From: Undibacterium sp049340185
GTDB taxonomy: Bacteria; Pseudomonadota; Gammaproteobacteria; Burkholderiales; Burkholderiaceae_D
Length of the DNA stretch: 64,000 nucleotides
Direction: 5' to 3'
NCBI RefSeq assembly: GCF_049340185.1
Contig: NZ_JBMPPC010000011.1
Coordinates: 24,950-88,949 of the forward strand
Positions 43,034 through 53,149 of this stretch are shown in pieces (position 1 is the first letter of the stretch; each line of letters begins with the position of its first letter). The notes beneath the pieces were generated by a model, which saw only the letters and a list, made by a program, of their open reading frames with translations, had not been told where the DNA came from and ran no database searches. The position numbers were made by a program, and so were the translations under genes.

Positions 43034-44305
43034 TTACTTCATGAAGGGACCCCACGTGGGCTCCCGAATATCTCCGGCTTGCACCGTCAATTTTTGCTTC
43101 ACTCTGCCATCGATCGAGACTACCGCTAATGAACCGCGGCGACCGGATTCGGTGGCGTACATGATGTATCTGCCATTCGGTGAAAAACTTGGTGATTCGT
43201 CTTTGACCGTATCGGATAAACGCTGCTCCTGACCGCTGGCCAGATCCAGTGAGTACAACTGGAACTTACCTTCACGGCGGGAAATAAACGCCAGGGTTTT
43301 TCCGTCTGGCGATATCCTAGGAGTAATATTATAACTGCCGCCGAAGGTCACGCGCTTGGCATCACCTCCCGCAGCACTCATGCGATAAATTTGCGGTCCG
43401 CCACTACGATCACTGAGAAAGTAAATATATTGCCCATCTGCAGAAAATTGTGGCTCAGTGTCGATACCGCTGGTCTGCGTCAAGCGCTGCAATCCCGTGC
43501 CATTCGCGTTCACCTGATAAATCTGGGTTAAGCCATCACGTGACAATGAAATCGCCAGTTTGCTGCCATCCGGTGACCATGCCGGTGCAGAGTTGCTCCC
43601 TTTGTAATTTGCAATCACGGTGCGCTCACGCGTGATCAGATTCTGTACATAAATCACCGGCTTCTTCGCCTCGAAAGACACATAGGCTACCTTAGTTCCG
43701 TCCGGCGACCAGGCTGGTGAAATAATCGGCTCATTCGAGCGCAATGCGACTTGCGTACCATCACCATCGGCATCGGCTACTTCCAGGCGAAATTCATTAC
43801 CGGCTTTAGTCACATAAGCAATACGGGTAGAAAAAGCACCGCGCACACCGATCAATTTTTCATAAATATCGTCGGCGATTTTATGTGCGGTCAGGCGTGT
43901 ATTGGCTGGCGGTGTCGCCATTGCAAACCCGGATAATGTCGATGATTTGATGGTGTCTAGCAATTTGTAGCGCACATCAAAACGACCGTCACTCAGCTTC
44001 TGCACACTACCGACGACTAGCGCCTCGGCACCACGCGACTTCCAGTTATCAAAATTGACCGGGCTGGTTTCTGTGATGACCGTACCGACATCAATCAAAC
44101 GAAAATAACCACTGCGCGTCAGGTCGTCTTTAATGATGGATGTAATTTGTTGCGGTGTTAAAGCTTCATCTGCAAAACTCGCAATCGCAATCGGAATCTG
44201 CGTGGAGCCGACACCCGATACCTCAACCCGCAATTGCGCATAGGCCACGTTAGCGGCCAGGCTAGCGCTCAATCCTAAGACTTTAATCAAGGAAACTATC
44301 TTCAT
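43034..44305 (-). CDS. tolB: Tol-Pal system beta-propeller protein TolB
   Basis: The 423-aa periplasmic protein has a signal peptide (LGLSASLAANVAYAQ), an N-terminal alpha/beta domain (IPIAIASFADEALTPQQI; IIKDDLTRSGYFRLI) and a six-bladed WD40-like propeller with repeated SPDGTKVAYVS / SPDGSKLAIS / SADGQYIYFLS motifs. It binds Pal and, through its N-terminal TolA box, TolA. It lies 6 bases after the tolA stop. Confidence 0.96.
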   Translation of the reverse strand: MKIVSLIKVLGLSASLAANVAYAQLRVEVSGVGSTQIPIAIASFADEALTPQQITSIIKDDLTRSGYFRLIDVGTVITETSPVNFDNWKSRGAEALVVGSVQKLSDGRFDVRYKLLDTIKSSTLSGFAMATPPANTRLTAHKIADDIYEKLIGVRGAFSTRIAYVTKAGNEFRLEVADADGDGTQVALRSNEPIISPAWSPDGTKVAYVSFEAKKPVIYVQNLITRERTVIANYKGSNSAPAWSPDGSKLAISLSRDGLTQIYQVNANGTGLQRLTQTSGIDTEPQFSADGQYIYFLSDRSGGPQIYRMSAAGGDAKRVTFGGSYNITPRISPDGKTLAFISRREGKFQLYSLDLASGQEQRLSDTVKDESPSFSPNGRYIMYATESGRRGSLAVVSIDGRVKQKLTVQAGDIREPTWGPFMK

Positions 44306-44311
44306 TCCGGT

Positions 44312-45217
44312 TTATTCTTTCATTCTATGAACGTACACAATACTTGGCGGCACTTCACCAGATTTGTCTCTCGGGAAAGGTGCAGATTTCTCAATCGCTT
44401 TTTCCACTGCTTCATCAAATCCGGGAACACCTGAAGATTTTAACTTTCGTATTGGACCACGCAGAGAACCATCGGGCAATAGCTCAATCCGGTATTCCAC
44501 GGTAGGATTGTTACCAGACGTTTCAGGGACATTAAATACGGTGTTTGAACGTACTTTGGTACCAATACGTGCGGCATAACTTGGATCGCCGCGATTATTA
44601 CCCGTTGATTTGGCTGCATCACCAGTGCCGCCGCTGCCTGTCGCGGTTGCCTGTCCGGTCAAACGGCGCATATCTTCTTCGCGCATTTTTTCTCTGGCAA
44701 GCTGCTCTTTATTTTGCTGTTTTTTGCTGTCAGCAAGCTTTTTCTTATCGGCGTCTTCTGCCGCCAGTTTCTCTGCTTTGATTTTTTGCTCGGCGAGTTT
44801 CTCTTTTTCTTTTTTCAATACCAACTCTTGCTCTTGCTTGCGCCTGGCCTCTTCACGCTCAGCTTTTTGCTGGTCTTCGAGTTTTTTCTTTTCGACGAGC
44901 TTACGCTTTTTTTCTTGCGCCAAGGCGATCTCGGGGTCTTCGACAGGCTGCTCTTTTACGACGGGTTTTTCCTGCGCCACCACTTTTTCAGGTTCAGGCA
45001 CGGGCTCTACCGGTACAGGTTTGGGTGCGGCATCTCTGGTGCTCATATCCCAGACTTCCGCTTCCACTGCCATTGTTTCTTTATTCTGCCACTGCACACC
45101 AACCCATAGAAAAATCAGCAGTAACAAATGCACCAGTGCGGCCAAGCTGACGGAGCGCCACTGGCCGGGCTCACGTGGAAATCTGTCTGCGGGGATATTC
45201 AGGGAAAATTCTTTCAT
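44312..45217 (-). CDS. tolA: Tol-Pal system inner-membrane protein TolA
   Basis: The 301-aa product has one N-terminal transmembrane helix (LAALVHLLLLIFLWVGV), a long charged helix (~70-195, rich in KKK/EE/AE repeats such as EKKRKLVEKKKLEDQQKAE) spanning the periplasm, and a C-terminal TonB-like domain (YAARIGTKVRSNTVF; VEYRIELLPDGSLRGPIRKL). It transmits proton-motive energy from TolQR to TolB-Pal. In most genomes tolA directly follows tolR; here tamB and tamA separate them, and 139 bases lie between tamB and tolA. Confidence 0.94.
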   Translation of the reverse strand: MKEFSLNIPADRFPREPGQWRSVSLAALVHLLLLIFLWVGVQWQNKETMAVEAEVWDMSTRDAAPKPVPVEPVPEPEKVVAQEKPVVKEQPVEDPEIALAQEKKRKLVEKKKLEDQQKAEREEARRKQEQELVLKKEKEKLAEQKIKAEKLAAEDADKKKLADSKKQQNKEQLAREKMREEDMRRLTGQATATGSGGTGDAAKSTGNNRGDPSYAARIGTKVRSNTVFNVPETSGNNPTVEYRIELLPDGSLRGPIRKLKSSGVPGFDEAVEKAIEKSAPFPRDKSGEVPPSIVYVHRMKE

Positions 45218-45356
45218 GACTTTATATGATGCACCAATTGCTGCTTAGTTCCTTGATATGGCCTACAAATGATTGCCTGAGCGCTATTTTCAAGCGGATA
45301 TTGCATTGCAAATAAAATTATAAGCGGGATCACTGAGCGAAGTCGGGAATTGCGGT

Positions 45357-48300
45357 CTAATTAAATGAAAACGTATAGTAAGCATCGACCGAGGACTCGT
45401 TTCCTGTCCTGCCGATAATGCTGATGCGCCGGGTCAGTTGCCAGCTCAATTTAATTGCGCCACTGGCATCGGACAGACCACGCTCAACCGACAGCACGAT
45501 TCCCGGTGCCAGCCGCTTGCCGATGGTAACGACCTGATCACCCGAACTTGATCCTAAAGAGGTAGCGCCAGCAATCGTCTGGCTGGGCAACTTAGAGCCA
45601 TTGCCGGTATCCGCAGTACCCATTGAAAATTCGTCAAAACCCAGACCATGCACCAGATCTCGTGGAATATTGCGGCTGCCATCTCCGCCGAAAATAGCGC
45701 TCGCTGCCGACATCAGCAAGGAGGCATCATTCCCGGCGATCTGATCTGAGCCGCGGCCAAGTACAAGCCATGACAGCTTTTCGGCATCAGGCACGCTAGG
45801 CTCTGAAACCAGACGTACTTGCGGCGCAGCAACCGTACCGACCACTTCCACGCCCGCCTCTACCGCCAGTCCCAGCCGCAAAGCGCGGATATTCAAACCA
45901 GGATTTGCCGGCGGTCCCTGAAAATTCAAAATGCCACGCTCTATTGCCAATTGCTGCCCATAACCTTCATAAGCGCCACCAACCGTACTGATGGAGCCAC
46001 TGGCCTGCATAGGATTACCATCCGCAGCACGCAAGCGTATGGTGCCTGTCAGCGCCGTATCTAGCCCACGGCCAACAAATACAAATCGGGGTCCCATATC
46101 AAAACTCATGTCGAGCCGGGACTTCAGCGCTTTCTTGCTGGCATCTTCTGCGACCTTGGCTTGTGCTGCTTTATCCTTACTGCGGATCACGACGACATCG
46201 CTAGACAAACTCGGCGGTGGCAATTTGGGCAATTTAAAATATCCACCATCGGCTTTAAGCTTTCCCGTCAAGTTCCAGACGTCTTTGACATTCACGATAT
46301 TTGTCTCGCCGCTGACCACGAGCCAGCGGTCATTTCGCTGCAAGAGCGGGAACTGCGTCATCTTCGCCTGAATATTGCCACTCTCATTACGGATGTCGAT
46401 ATCACCGCTAGCACTGAGCTCGCCTTTTTGCCCGATCCAGTTGACTCCCTGAAATTGCGCATGGCGAGGCATCATCGATACGGTATTCGAGAATTCAAGG
46501 CGATTCAGCCTTACATGACTTTCATCAATGACAGCGTCCAACACACCATTGGGCAAAAGTAAGCCCTCAGACGCAAATGCCACTTCGAGTTCACGTCCAC
46601 TGAGCTTGGCCTGATACTTCGGCTGCTTCATCTGTCCGGCCAGTTGCGCGTCGATCAGTAATTTCCCTTTTAATGCCAGGCCGGGATTGATCCATGGTCC
46701 CAGCCACTGCACATCGGGAATATCTGCCTTAACCTGGCCAGCAAGAGCGGCATCGGAAGCAAAAGTCCAGCTACCGGATCGCTTGCTGACGGCAGAGTTC
46801 GCCTGTAATTGCCAGCGCCCTAGCCGTGCGCCATCGGCGGTCGCATTCAGCTCCAATTTGTTAGCATCACTACCAGCAAGCAGTCCACCTAAAACAAGAT
46901 GCATTTGCAAATCACGGATACCTAAAGGAATCGCTTTACCGGTGCCGTCAGCATCATTGATACGCACGTCACCGCTCTGACGCTGGATATGCAACTCTCC
47001 TTGCAGGTGATCTTTGAGTTGCAGGTTCCATGCGGTATCGAGCAGCAGATCTCCCTCGACGGCATATTGTGGGCGAATCAGGTTTGCCAAAGCAATCGCA
47101 TTCATCGCGGCCCACTTCCCTTGCGTTTTGATACCGTCCGGCGACCACTCGAACTGCATCACATCCAGACGGCCAATCGATCCTGCCAAAGCCAGGTCAG
47201 TCACACTCAGCGATTGGCCCGAGGCGCGCAACTTCACTGGTGCAAGCAAATTGAGATCTGGTTTGCCCGTCAAACCGGCACTCAGAATTTGCCCTTGCCA
47301 CTGCAAAGCGTCATCAGCAGATTTTTCAGCTGCATTCGTCTTGCCGCCCAGACTACCAGTGGCTTGCATCGTTAAACTACGTGCTTTGGTAAAGCGAGTA
47401 TTCAGGCTGATCGCATGCGACTCGCGCGTGCCCTTGAGCAGCAAGCTGATTTGTTCCGCCAGGACTGGCAAGCCCACTTTTTTATTCGCATTCAGTGCAT
47501 CTGTTGTATTGCCTGGCACAAGATCACTGTGCAAATTTTTGACTTGAATATCGCCATCAAAAGCCCCCTGCACACCATGCGCCAAATCGAACTTGGCCTG
47601 CACGCTATCAACTTCCCATTGCTGACCAAAGCGCAGTTTTTGTGCGCTAATATCGATCATTCCTGCGGGCTCAGTCATTTTTCCGTGCAGACGCAACTGA
47701 GCTTTTAGATTGCCTGCCAAGGTTTGTTGTGCGGGCAACCATGGCGAGATTGCCGTCAGATCGCTCATCTCCATCGTCACTTGCAATTGGTCCTTATCGT
47801 TCCCCCAGACGCCTTGTCCGGTTATATAATTTTTACCCCAATGCAGGTCAAGCTGCTTAATGCTTAAGGCAAGATCTTGCTGCCAGTGCGCATCAATCAC
47901 GCCGTTCAGGCTCTGTCCTGCATATTGTCCTTGCAAGGCAGGTAGCTGCAATTCAATATCGAGTTTTGGCTGAAGATGACCAGAAGCCGAAAAGTTGGCA
48001 TTAATATTTCCCGCCGGCGCCTTGATCCAGCGAGCGGGATTAAGGTGTTGCATGCTGCCTTTGACATTAAATTGCATCGCACTATTCAGGCTCATCTCGC
48101 CCTGTGCTTGCAAACGCGACTCCGCTGAAGTCAGATCGAATTTTGTCAATCGTAGCAATGCTGTTTTTTCTGCCGTTGCTATGATTTTTTTCGGCGCTGC
48201 AGCTACACCATTTTTCACATCCATCTCTGCTTGTGCTTTTAGTCCCGGAAAATAACTTGCCTCGGCATTCAGACTGGCACGGGGATCGCTCAATTGCGCT

Positions 48301-49751
48301 TGAAAATTGATCTGATGATCCGGACGTGATTGCGCCTGAATACGTCCCTTTAACTGAGTCGGCTGAATATGTTGATCCAGCAGCGCCAGGTCGACGTCTG
48401 CCACATCAAAGCGAGCATCAACCAGAGGCGCGCCTCCTGATGGTAACTGCACCGTCCCTGAACCTGAGATTCGCCCTTTCCCCGCCAATTGCACCTGCAT
48501 CTGATCCAGTGAAAAGTGATCGCCGTTCCAGGCGACTGCCGAAGTCAATTTCGTGAAGGGCAATCCGTTTTGATCAAAACGCCTGGCCTGCGAATTACCG
48601 ATCTGTATCTTGCCAGTCAAATGCAAACCCGTTGAACTAACGGATGTCGTACTGGTAGATTTTTTCACTGCGGGTGTCGATGCGAATGTCGATATCGATG
48701 TCGCTGACACGACAACAGGTTGTATGTCAGCGCTGATATTCAAATTAGCAGCGGGCGCCTGTGCGACAAACTCAGCAGGATTTAAACCAGAGATCGTTGC
48801 TTGCAAACTGCGCATTGGCTGCGCGGCAAAAGGCGTGAGCACCGCCTTCAGTTCTCCTTGCAAGGCCGGCGCTGGTTGCGCTCTCTGAACAGTTTTAGTT
48901 GCAGCTACAGTTGCATTGGTATTTGTTTCAGCGCTCACCGTCTTCTGGCTTAATGTCGCTCTGGCATCTACCAGCAATTCTTCCAAGGATCCGGAAAGAT
49001 TGGCGACCACACCGATCTCAGGTAATTCAATATCAGGCTGACCGCGATAATTGAGCTCTGCCTGGGTTTTAAATGGTCTCTGTGTCGCCATCGTCATGCG
49101 GGCACTGACATGACCAAAGTCTGTTTTGAGGCTGGCTTGTATTTGATGCTGCAATTGACCGAAGTGCAGTTGCCCCGTAACCCCCGTTAACGTCATCACG
49201 GGAGTACGCTTGATCTTACTGCTGTCTGTCACAAAACTGCCAAATCTGATTTGTCCCATCGCCATCTGATCCAGCACGATCTCAATGCCTGGGCTGAGGC
49301 TGGCTGGCAAACTCGCCGGTGTTTTATCCTCTAACGTGTCAATCTGCAAGCTGACAACTTGCAAATTTTGTATAGAAAGCTTTCCATACAAAAGGGCTGA
49401 CGGTTGCCAGCGCAGATTTGCACCGTCTGCTTTCACATGAATTGTCGCCGTCTGATAACGCAACTCACCTATCGTTAACTCATTCATCAGGTGACCACGG
49501 ACATCCGCAAAACTGAGCTGTCCCGCCGTCATCACTTGTATCAGCTTGAGTAAGCTAGTCGTCCCTGATTGAGTCCAGCCTATCCATCCCGCCAATCCTG
49601 CTACAACCGCCAGAATAAAAGCCAGAGTCCATAGGCAACGGGAAACAAAACGGATTTTATTTTTTTTCACCGTGCTCATATCTGCCAAGACAGACGTAGC
49701 GGATCCACTGGTAACAATACCTTGCTCAGATTGTGGAGAGTCCGGATTCAT
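45357..49751 (-). CDS. tamB: Translocation and assembly module protein TamB
   Basis: The 1,464-aa product is a TamB/DUF490 protein, an inner-membrane-anchored bridge of beta-taco repeats that works with TamA and is also implicated in phospholipid transport to the outer membrane. The N-terminal signal anchor is LWTLAFILAVVAGLAGWIGW (~37-56). A long repetitive beta region follows with two Thr/Ser/Ala-rich low-complexity insertions (~270-300 and ~345-375). The C-terminal TamB domain contains GYGQQLAIERGILNFQGPP and SKLSWQLTRRISIIGRTG, ending in a typical aromatic YYTFSFN. It is longer than E. coli TamB (1,259 aa). It follows tamA by 30 bases and precedes tolA. Confidence 0.95.
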   Translation of the reverse strand: MNPDSPQSEQGIVTSGSATSVLADMSTVKKNKIRFVSRCLWTLAFILAVVAGLAGWIGWTQSGTTSLLKLIQVMTAGQLSFADVRGHLMNELTIGELRYQTATIHVKADGANLRWQPSALLYGKLSIQNLQVVSLQIDTLEDKTPASLPASLSPGIEIVLDQMAMGQIRFGSFVTDSSKIKRTPVMTLTGVTGQLHFGQLQHQIQASLKTDFGHVSARMTMATQRPFKTQAELNYRGQPDIELPEIGVVANLSGSLEELLVDARATLSQKTVSAETNTNATVAATKTVQRAQPAPALQGELKAVLTPFAAQPMRSLQATISGLNPAEFVAQAPAANLNISADIQPVVVSATSISTFASTPAVKKSTSTTSVSSTGLHLTGKIQIGNSQARRFDQNGLPFTKLTSAVAWNGDHFSLDQMQVQLAGKGRISGSGTVQLPSGGAPLVDARFDVADVDLALLDQHIQPTQLKGRIQAQSRPDHQINFQAQLSDPRASLNAEASYFPGLKAQAEMDVKNGVAAAPKKIIATAEKTALLRLTKFDLTSAESRLQAQGEMSLNSAMQFNVKGSMQHLNPARWIKAPAGNINANFSASGHLQPKLDIELQLPALQGQYAGQSLNGVIDAHWQQDLALSIKQLDLHWGKNYITGQGVWGNDKDQLQVTMEMSDLTAISPWLPAQQTLAGNLKAQLRLHGKMTEPAGMIDISAQKLRFGQQWEVDSVQAKFDLAHGVQGAFDGDIQVKNLHSDLVPGNTTDALNANKKVGLPVLAEQISLLLKGTRESHAISLNTRFTKARSLTMQATGSLGGKTNAAEKSADDALQWQGQILSAGLTGKPDLNLLAPVKLRASGQSLSVTDLALAGSIGRLDVMQFEWSPDGIKTQGKWAAMNAIALANLIRPQYAVEGDLLLDTAWNLQLKDHLQGELHIQRQSGDVRINDADGTGKAIPLGIRDLQMHLVLGGLLAGSDANKLELNATADGARLGRWQLQANSAVSKRSGSWTFASDAALAGQVKADIPDVQWLGPWINPGLALKGKLLIDAQLAGQMKQPKYQAKLSGRELEVAFASEGLLLPNGVLDAVIDESHVRLNRLEFSNTVSMMPRHAQFQGVNWIGQKGELSASGDIDIRNESGNIQAKMTQFPLLQRNDRWLVVSGETNIVNVKDVWNLTGKLKADGGYFKLPKLPPPSLSSDVVVIRSKDKAAQAKVAEDASKKALKSRLDMSFDMGPRFVFVGRGLDTALTGTIRLRAADGNPMQASGSISTVGGAYEGYGQQLAIERGILNFQGPPANPGLNIRALRLGLAVEAGVEVVGTVAAPQVRLVSEPSVPDAEKLSWLVLGRGSDQIAGNDASLLMSAASAIFGGDGSRNIPRDLVHGLGFDEFSMGTADTGNGSKLPSQTIAGATSLGSSSGDQVVTIGKRLAPGIVLSVERGLSDASGAIKLSWQLTRRISIIGRTGNESSVDAYYTFSFN

Positions 49752-49781
49752 ATTGCATTCATAGTGACAGTAGTTGCATCA

Positions 49782-51758
49782 TCAAAATGCAATCGCGATC
49801 GAAAAATCGAGGCGGAATTTTTTAATATCTTTGCCGTAGGCGAGATCTAATGCGACCGGCCCGGCAGGCGTTTTATAACGTCCGCCAATGCCGTAGCCTT
49901 GTTTGGCACTGTGATCACGCCAGTTATCTGCTGCATCACCAAGATCGACAAAGGTCGCGGCGCCCCAATTGGATTTGGTCCAATGCACGTACTCGGCACT
50001 CGCCACACCCATGACTTTGCCACCGGTGACGGCGCCCGCATTTTGAATACCCAAGCTTTGATAGGCGTATCCACGCACCGTGTTACTACCGCCAGTGCGA
50101 AACAAATATTCTTCAGGAATACCGTCGCGACTTTGCGACAGGATCTGGCCTATTTCTGCACGCAGGATAATGCTGTCACGCTGCCCTACCGGTATCCAGC
50201 GCTGGTACTTGGCATAAGTGCGGATAAAACGTTGATCTGACAATAAAGCTTTTTCTGAAAATGCCAGATCGAGTTGAGCAATCTGACCTTTGCGCGGCGC
50301 AAAACTGTCGTCGACATCGCGCCATGTCCATCCTATTGAGGTCACCAGAGCTTTATTAAAATTTGGTAGCTCGCCATCGATTTCTACTTTTTCACGCAAA
50401 AAATTCAAGCCGATACGCTGCTCCAGATGATTGCGCGTACTGGTGCGTTTGACGCCAAGAGCGGTGCGAGTCAGTAACAGTCCCGAGATGTCCTGCCGGT
50501 CTGCCAGTACACCAAAGGAATCTAAAAATTGCGTATCTCGCGGCGGCAGATAAATATCGGCATAGCCGAGCTGACGCTTTTGTTCGATACGCACGGCACT
50601 GCGTAAATCCCATGCCTTACTCAGGATATCGCGGTCACGGTAAGAGACTTCTGCCCGGAATCCAGTATTGCTGCTGTAACCCGCACCAAAACCCAGATCA
50701 CGCGCTTTGCGCTCGACCACACTGACCTCGACAGGCGCGTTATCGGCCTTCGCCGGATCGGTATCGACATTCACCGCAACGGTGGAGAAATAGGCAGAAT
50801 TTTGTAAGGCTCGCTGATATTCCAACAGACGGGAGCGCGAATACGGCTCGCCTTTTTTTGGTGGCTGATAACGATCCAGCAGCCATGAGGGAAACCGCTG
50901 CAAACCAGTTATGCTCATCTCACCCAGAGTAAATGGCGGCCCGCTATCGACATCAACCGCAAGCATTGCTGTATTACTGTCTGCATCAACCGTCGCACTG
51001 CTATTGGCAATGGAGGCTGACGCATAAACATCAGAACGCAAGGCTTCTATCAGCGTCGTCTTTGCCTTATCCCAATCCTCATCACGAAACGCGGCGCCGG
51101 CGGGCAACCCCCAGTCGGCGGTCAGTGTGCTCTGCCGCTTGACGGCGTCTGTCTGCCCCGTTTTATACGCCTCGTTCAGCGCGCCGGAAAATTGTAGCTT
51201 GACGTCCTTGATCAGAGTTCTGGCGCCAGCATCAATATTGACACGAATAACAGAATTTTCACCTGACCTGACGCCGCTTGTTTTTTCGCTGGCATCACTG
51301 GCATCAAATGAAATAAGCGGAGAAAAGTAGCCCTCCGTCGCCAGAATATTTCCTATGTCGAGCCGTAATTTGCGCAGCAAAGTCGGTGTCACGTTTTGCG
51401 GATCTGTGCCTGGAGCAAGCTCGGGAATATGCTGCTTGATCAGTGCCAGCCAATCCCCGCTGGCGTCTCCGATCTGAAAGCGCTTAGCGGATGCGGAAAC
51501 CATGATGGCGTCATTGATGTTGTCACTGCTGACATCGCTAACGACATCACTGTTCACCATCTCATTTTTCATGTCGGCAGGCGCATCAGCCTGCTGATTA
51601 AGCGGCTTCTCAGCTGTACTTACTGTGGTCTGCGTTGTTACTGGCGTGACTGACTCAGCAAGCAAGCTGAGCCGCGGCTGTTCTGATGCAAGACAATCGG
51701 TAAGTCCCGCACTCAATACCATCAAACTGCAAGAGAGAACAACTGAACGCACAGGCAT
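49782..51758 (-). CDS. tamA: Omp85-family translocation and assembly protein TamA
   Basis: The 658-aa product has a signal peptide (LSCSLMVLSAGLTDCLA), an unusual ~90-residue Thr/Val/Asp-rich linker, three POTRA domains (~95-330; for example LGEMSITGLQRFPSWLLDRY) and a 16-stranded Omp85 barrel whose C-terminus ends VALDLAYGKDIKKFRLDFSIAIAF with the required terminal Phe. VRGYAYQSLGIQNAG is the lid-lock V-R-G-Y/F motif. TamA is longer than in E. coli (577 aa), mainly in the N-terminal linker. The ATG at 51,758 overlaps the tolR stop as TGATG; a GTG one codon earlier is also possible. The overlap implies translational coupling to tolR. Confidence 0.94.
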   Translation of the reverse strand: MPVRSVVLSCSLMVLSAGLTDCLASEQPRLSLLAESVTPVTTQTTVSTAEKPLNQQADAPADMKNEMVNSDVVSDVSSDNINDAIMVSASAKRFQIGDASGDWLALIKQHIPELAPGTDPQNVTPTLLRKLRLDIGNILATEGYFSPLISFDASDASEKTSGVRSGENSVIRVNIDAGARTLIKDVKLQFSGALNEAYKTGQTDAVKRQSTLTADWGLPAGAAFRDEDWDKAKTTLIEALRSDVYASASIANSSATVDADSNTAMLAVDVDSGPPFTLGEMSITGLQRFPSWLLDRYQPPKKGEPYSRSRLLEYQRALQNSAYFSTVAVNVDTDPAKADNAPVEVSVVERKARDLGFGAGYSSNTGFRAEVSYRDRDILSKAWDLRSAVRIEQKRQLGYADIYLPPRDTQFLDSFGVLADRQDISGLLLTRTALGVKRTSTRNHLEQRIGLNFLREKVEIDGELPNFNKALVTSIGWTWRDVDDSFAPRKGQIAQLDLAFSEKALLSDQRFIRTYAKYQRWIPVGQRDSIILRAEIGQILSQSRDGIPEEYLFRTGGSNTVRGYAYQSLGIQNAGAVTGGKVMGVASAEYVHWTKSNWGAATFVDLGDAADNWRDHSAKQGYGIGGRYKTPAGPVALDLAYGKDIKKFRLDFSIAIAF

Positions 51759-52198
51759 CACTTGGTCGCCAGGCCAACCCGATTGATACCGAGTTTTTTC
51801 GCCTCAGAAATAACTTGAATGATTTCGTCGTACTTCATCTCTTTATCCGCCGACACCATGACCGACAGATCCGGCTTGGCATCGTGATATTCCTTGAGTT
51901 TTTGCATCAACTGCTTGTGATTCGCGGCGGTCTCTTTCGACTCTTGTTTGCTATTGCCGTTGCTACTGCCTTTGGTATTGATGCTGATCGCGTATTTATT
52001 CGTATCAAGCGTGATTTCTATATAGTCTGACGGTGGTTGTGTCGACTGCCCCGCCGTCGGCAGATTGATTACGCTGGGATTGGTCATCGGTGCTGCCACC
52101 ATAAAAATCACGAGCAAAACCAGCATCACATCGATATAGGGAACGACATTAATTTCAGCTTTAAATTTGCGTTTACGTTCGCCACGCAGAGAACTCAT
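51758..52198 (-). CDS. tolR: Tol-Pal system protein TolR
   Basis: The 146-aa ExbD/TolR-family product has a short basic cytoplasmic start (MSSLRGERKRKFKAEINVVP), one transmembrane helix with the essential aspartate (YIDVMLVLLVIFMVAAPM) and a periplasmic domain with a Ser/Asn/Lys/Glu-rich insertion (SSNGNSKQESKETAAN). With TolQ it forms the proton-driven stator. It is 6 bases after tolQ, and its stop overlaps the start of tamA rather than leading to tolA. Confidence 0.95.
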   Translation of the reverse strand: MSSLRGERKRKFKAEINVVPYIDVMLVLLVIFMVAAPMTNPSVINLPTAGQSTQPPSDYIEITLDTNKYAISINTKGSSNGNSKQESKETAANHKQLMQKLKEYHDAKPDLSVMVSADKEMKYDEIIQVISEAKKLGINRVGLATK

Positions 52199-52204
52199 GG
52201 CAAC

Positions 52205-52900
52205 TTAGCGGGATTGTCTTTGCAAAATATTCGAGAACTCTTCGATGAAGGTTTCAAAGCGAATCGCCAGCCTGTCGATATCATGTGAGTAGCGGTTATA
52301 AGCCAATACCGCCGGAATCGCTGCAAACAAACCAATCGCTGTCGCAATCAGTGCCTCGGCAATGCCCGGAGCGACCGCTGCCAGCGTCGCTTGCTGCACA
52401 TTCGCCAGACCACGGAAGGCATTCATAATCCCCCAGACAGTGCCAAACAAGCCGACGTAAGGCGAGACAGAACCGACCGATGCCAGAAACGATAAATGTG
52501 CCTCCAGATGGTCCATCTCCCGCTGATACGCTGCGCGCATCGCACGACGTGCGCCATCGAGCATGGCGGTCGCATCAAGGGTTGCCTTATTTGCCGCTTT
52601 GACCTTGTGGTACTCACTCATACCCGCTTCAAAAATACGTTCCAGCGCACCGGTCTTATCGCCGCTGGAGCGACGATTCGATGCAGCAACCTGATAGAGC
52701 TCGCCGAGGTTGCCGCCGGACCAAAAATTACGTTCGAATTCTTCTGTCTGCTTGCGCGCTCTTTTGATCGCGAACATTTTGCTGAAAATATAATTCCAGC
52801 TAGTCACGGAAACGCCTAGCAACAGCAGCATGACCAATTGCACCAGAACCGACGCATTGGTAATCAGGGTGATGAACGATAAGTCTTGAGTAACAGTCAT
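52205..52900 (-). CDS. tolQ: Tol-Pal system proton channel TolQ
   Basis: The 231-aa ExbB/TolQ-family product has three transmembrane segments: ~12-35, ~135-158 (FLASVGSVSPYVGLFGTVWGI) and ~170-195 (IAEALIATAIGLFAAIPAVLAY). The conserved PYVGLFGTVWGIMNAFRGL and ATAIGLFAAIPAV blocks line the channel. It opens the tol cluster after ybgC, 249 bases away. Those 249 bases contain a duplicated AGAACCAAC and AT-rich sequence that may carry a second promoter. Confidence 0.95.
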   Translation of the reverse strand: MTVTQDLSFITLITNASVLVQLVMLLLLGVSVTSWNYIFSKMFAIKRARKQTEEFERNFWSGGNLGELYQVAASNRRSSGDKTGALERIFEAGMSEYHKVKAANKATLDATAMLDGARRAMRAAYQREMDHLEAHLSFLASVGSVSPYVGLFGTVWGIMNAFRGLANVQQATLAAVAPGIAEALIATAIGLFAAIPAVLAYNRYSHDIDRLAIRFETFIEEFSNILQRQSR

Positions 52901-53149
52901 GGTTTCTTTACTTTAGATTTTTACAAAAATTTTCGGGCGTTTAATATCAACTAGAACCAACCAGAACCAACTAAATCAGATTCTGGTGCCAGCCTCATAT
53001 CACTCTGCCCCAATCAATTTTTCGCACCGCCTACTTTTTTCGCTACCCTTTAACTACGTGGTCTATCGAAAAATTAACGGCGAAGCTTGAAGACGATCGA
53101 GCGCAAATATTGATTTAAAACGATGGCAGCGAACAAGTCATTGGCAAGC

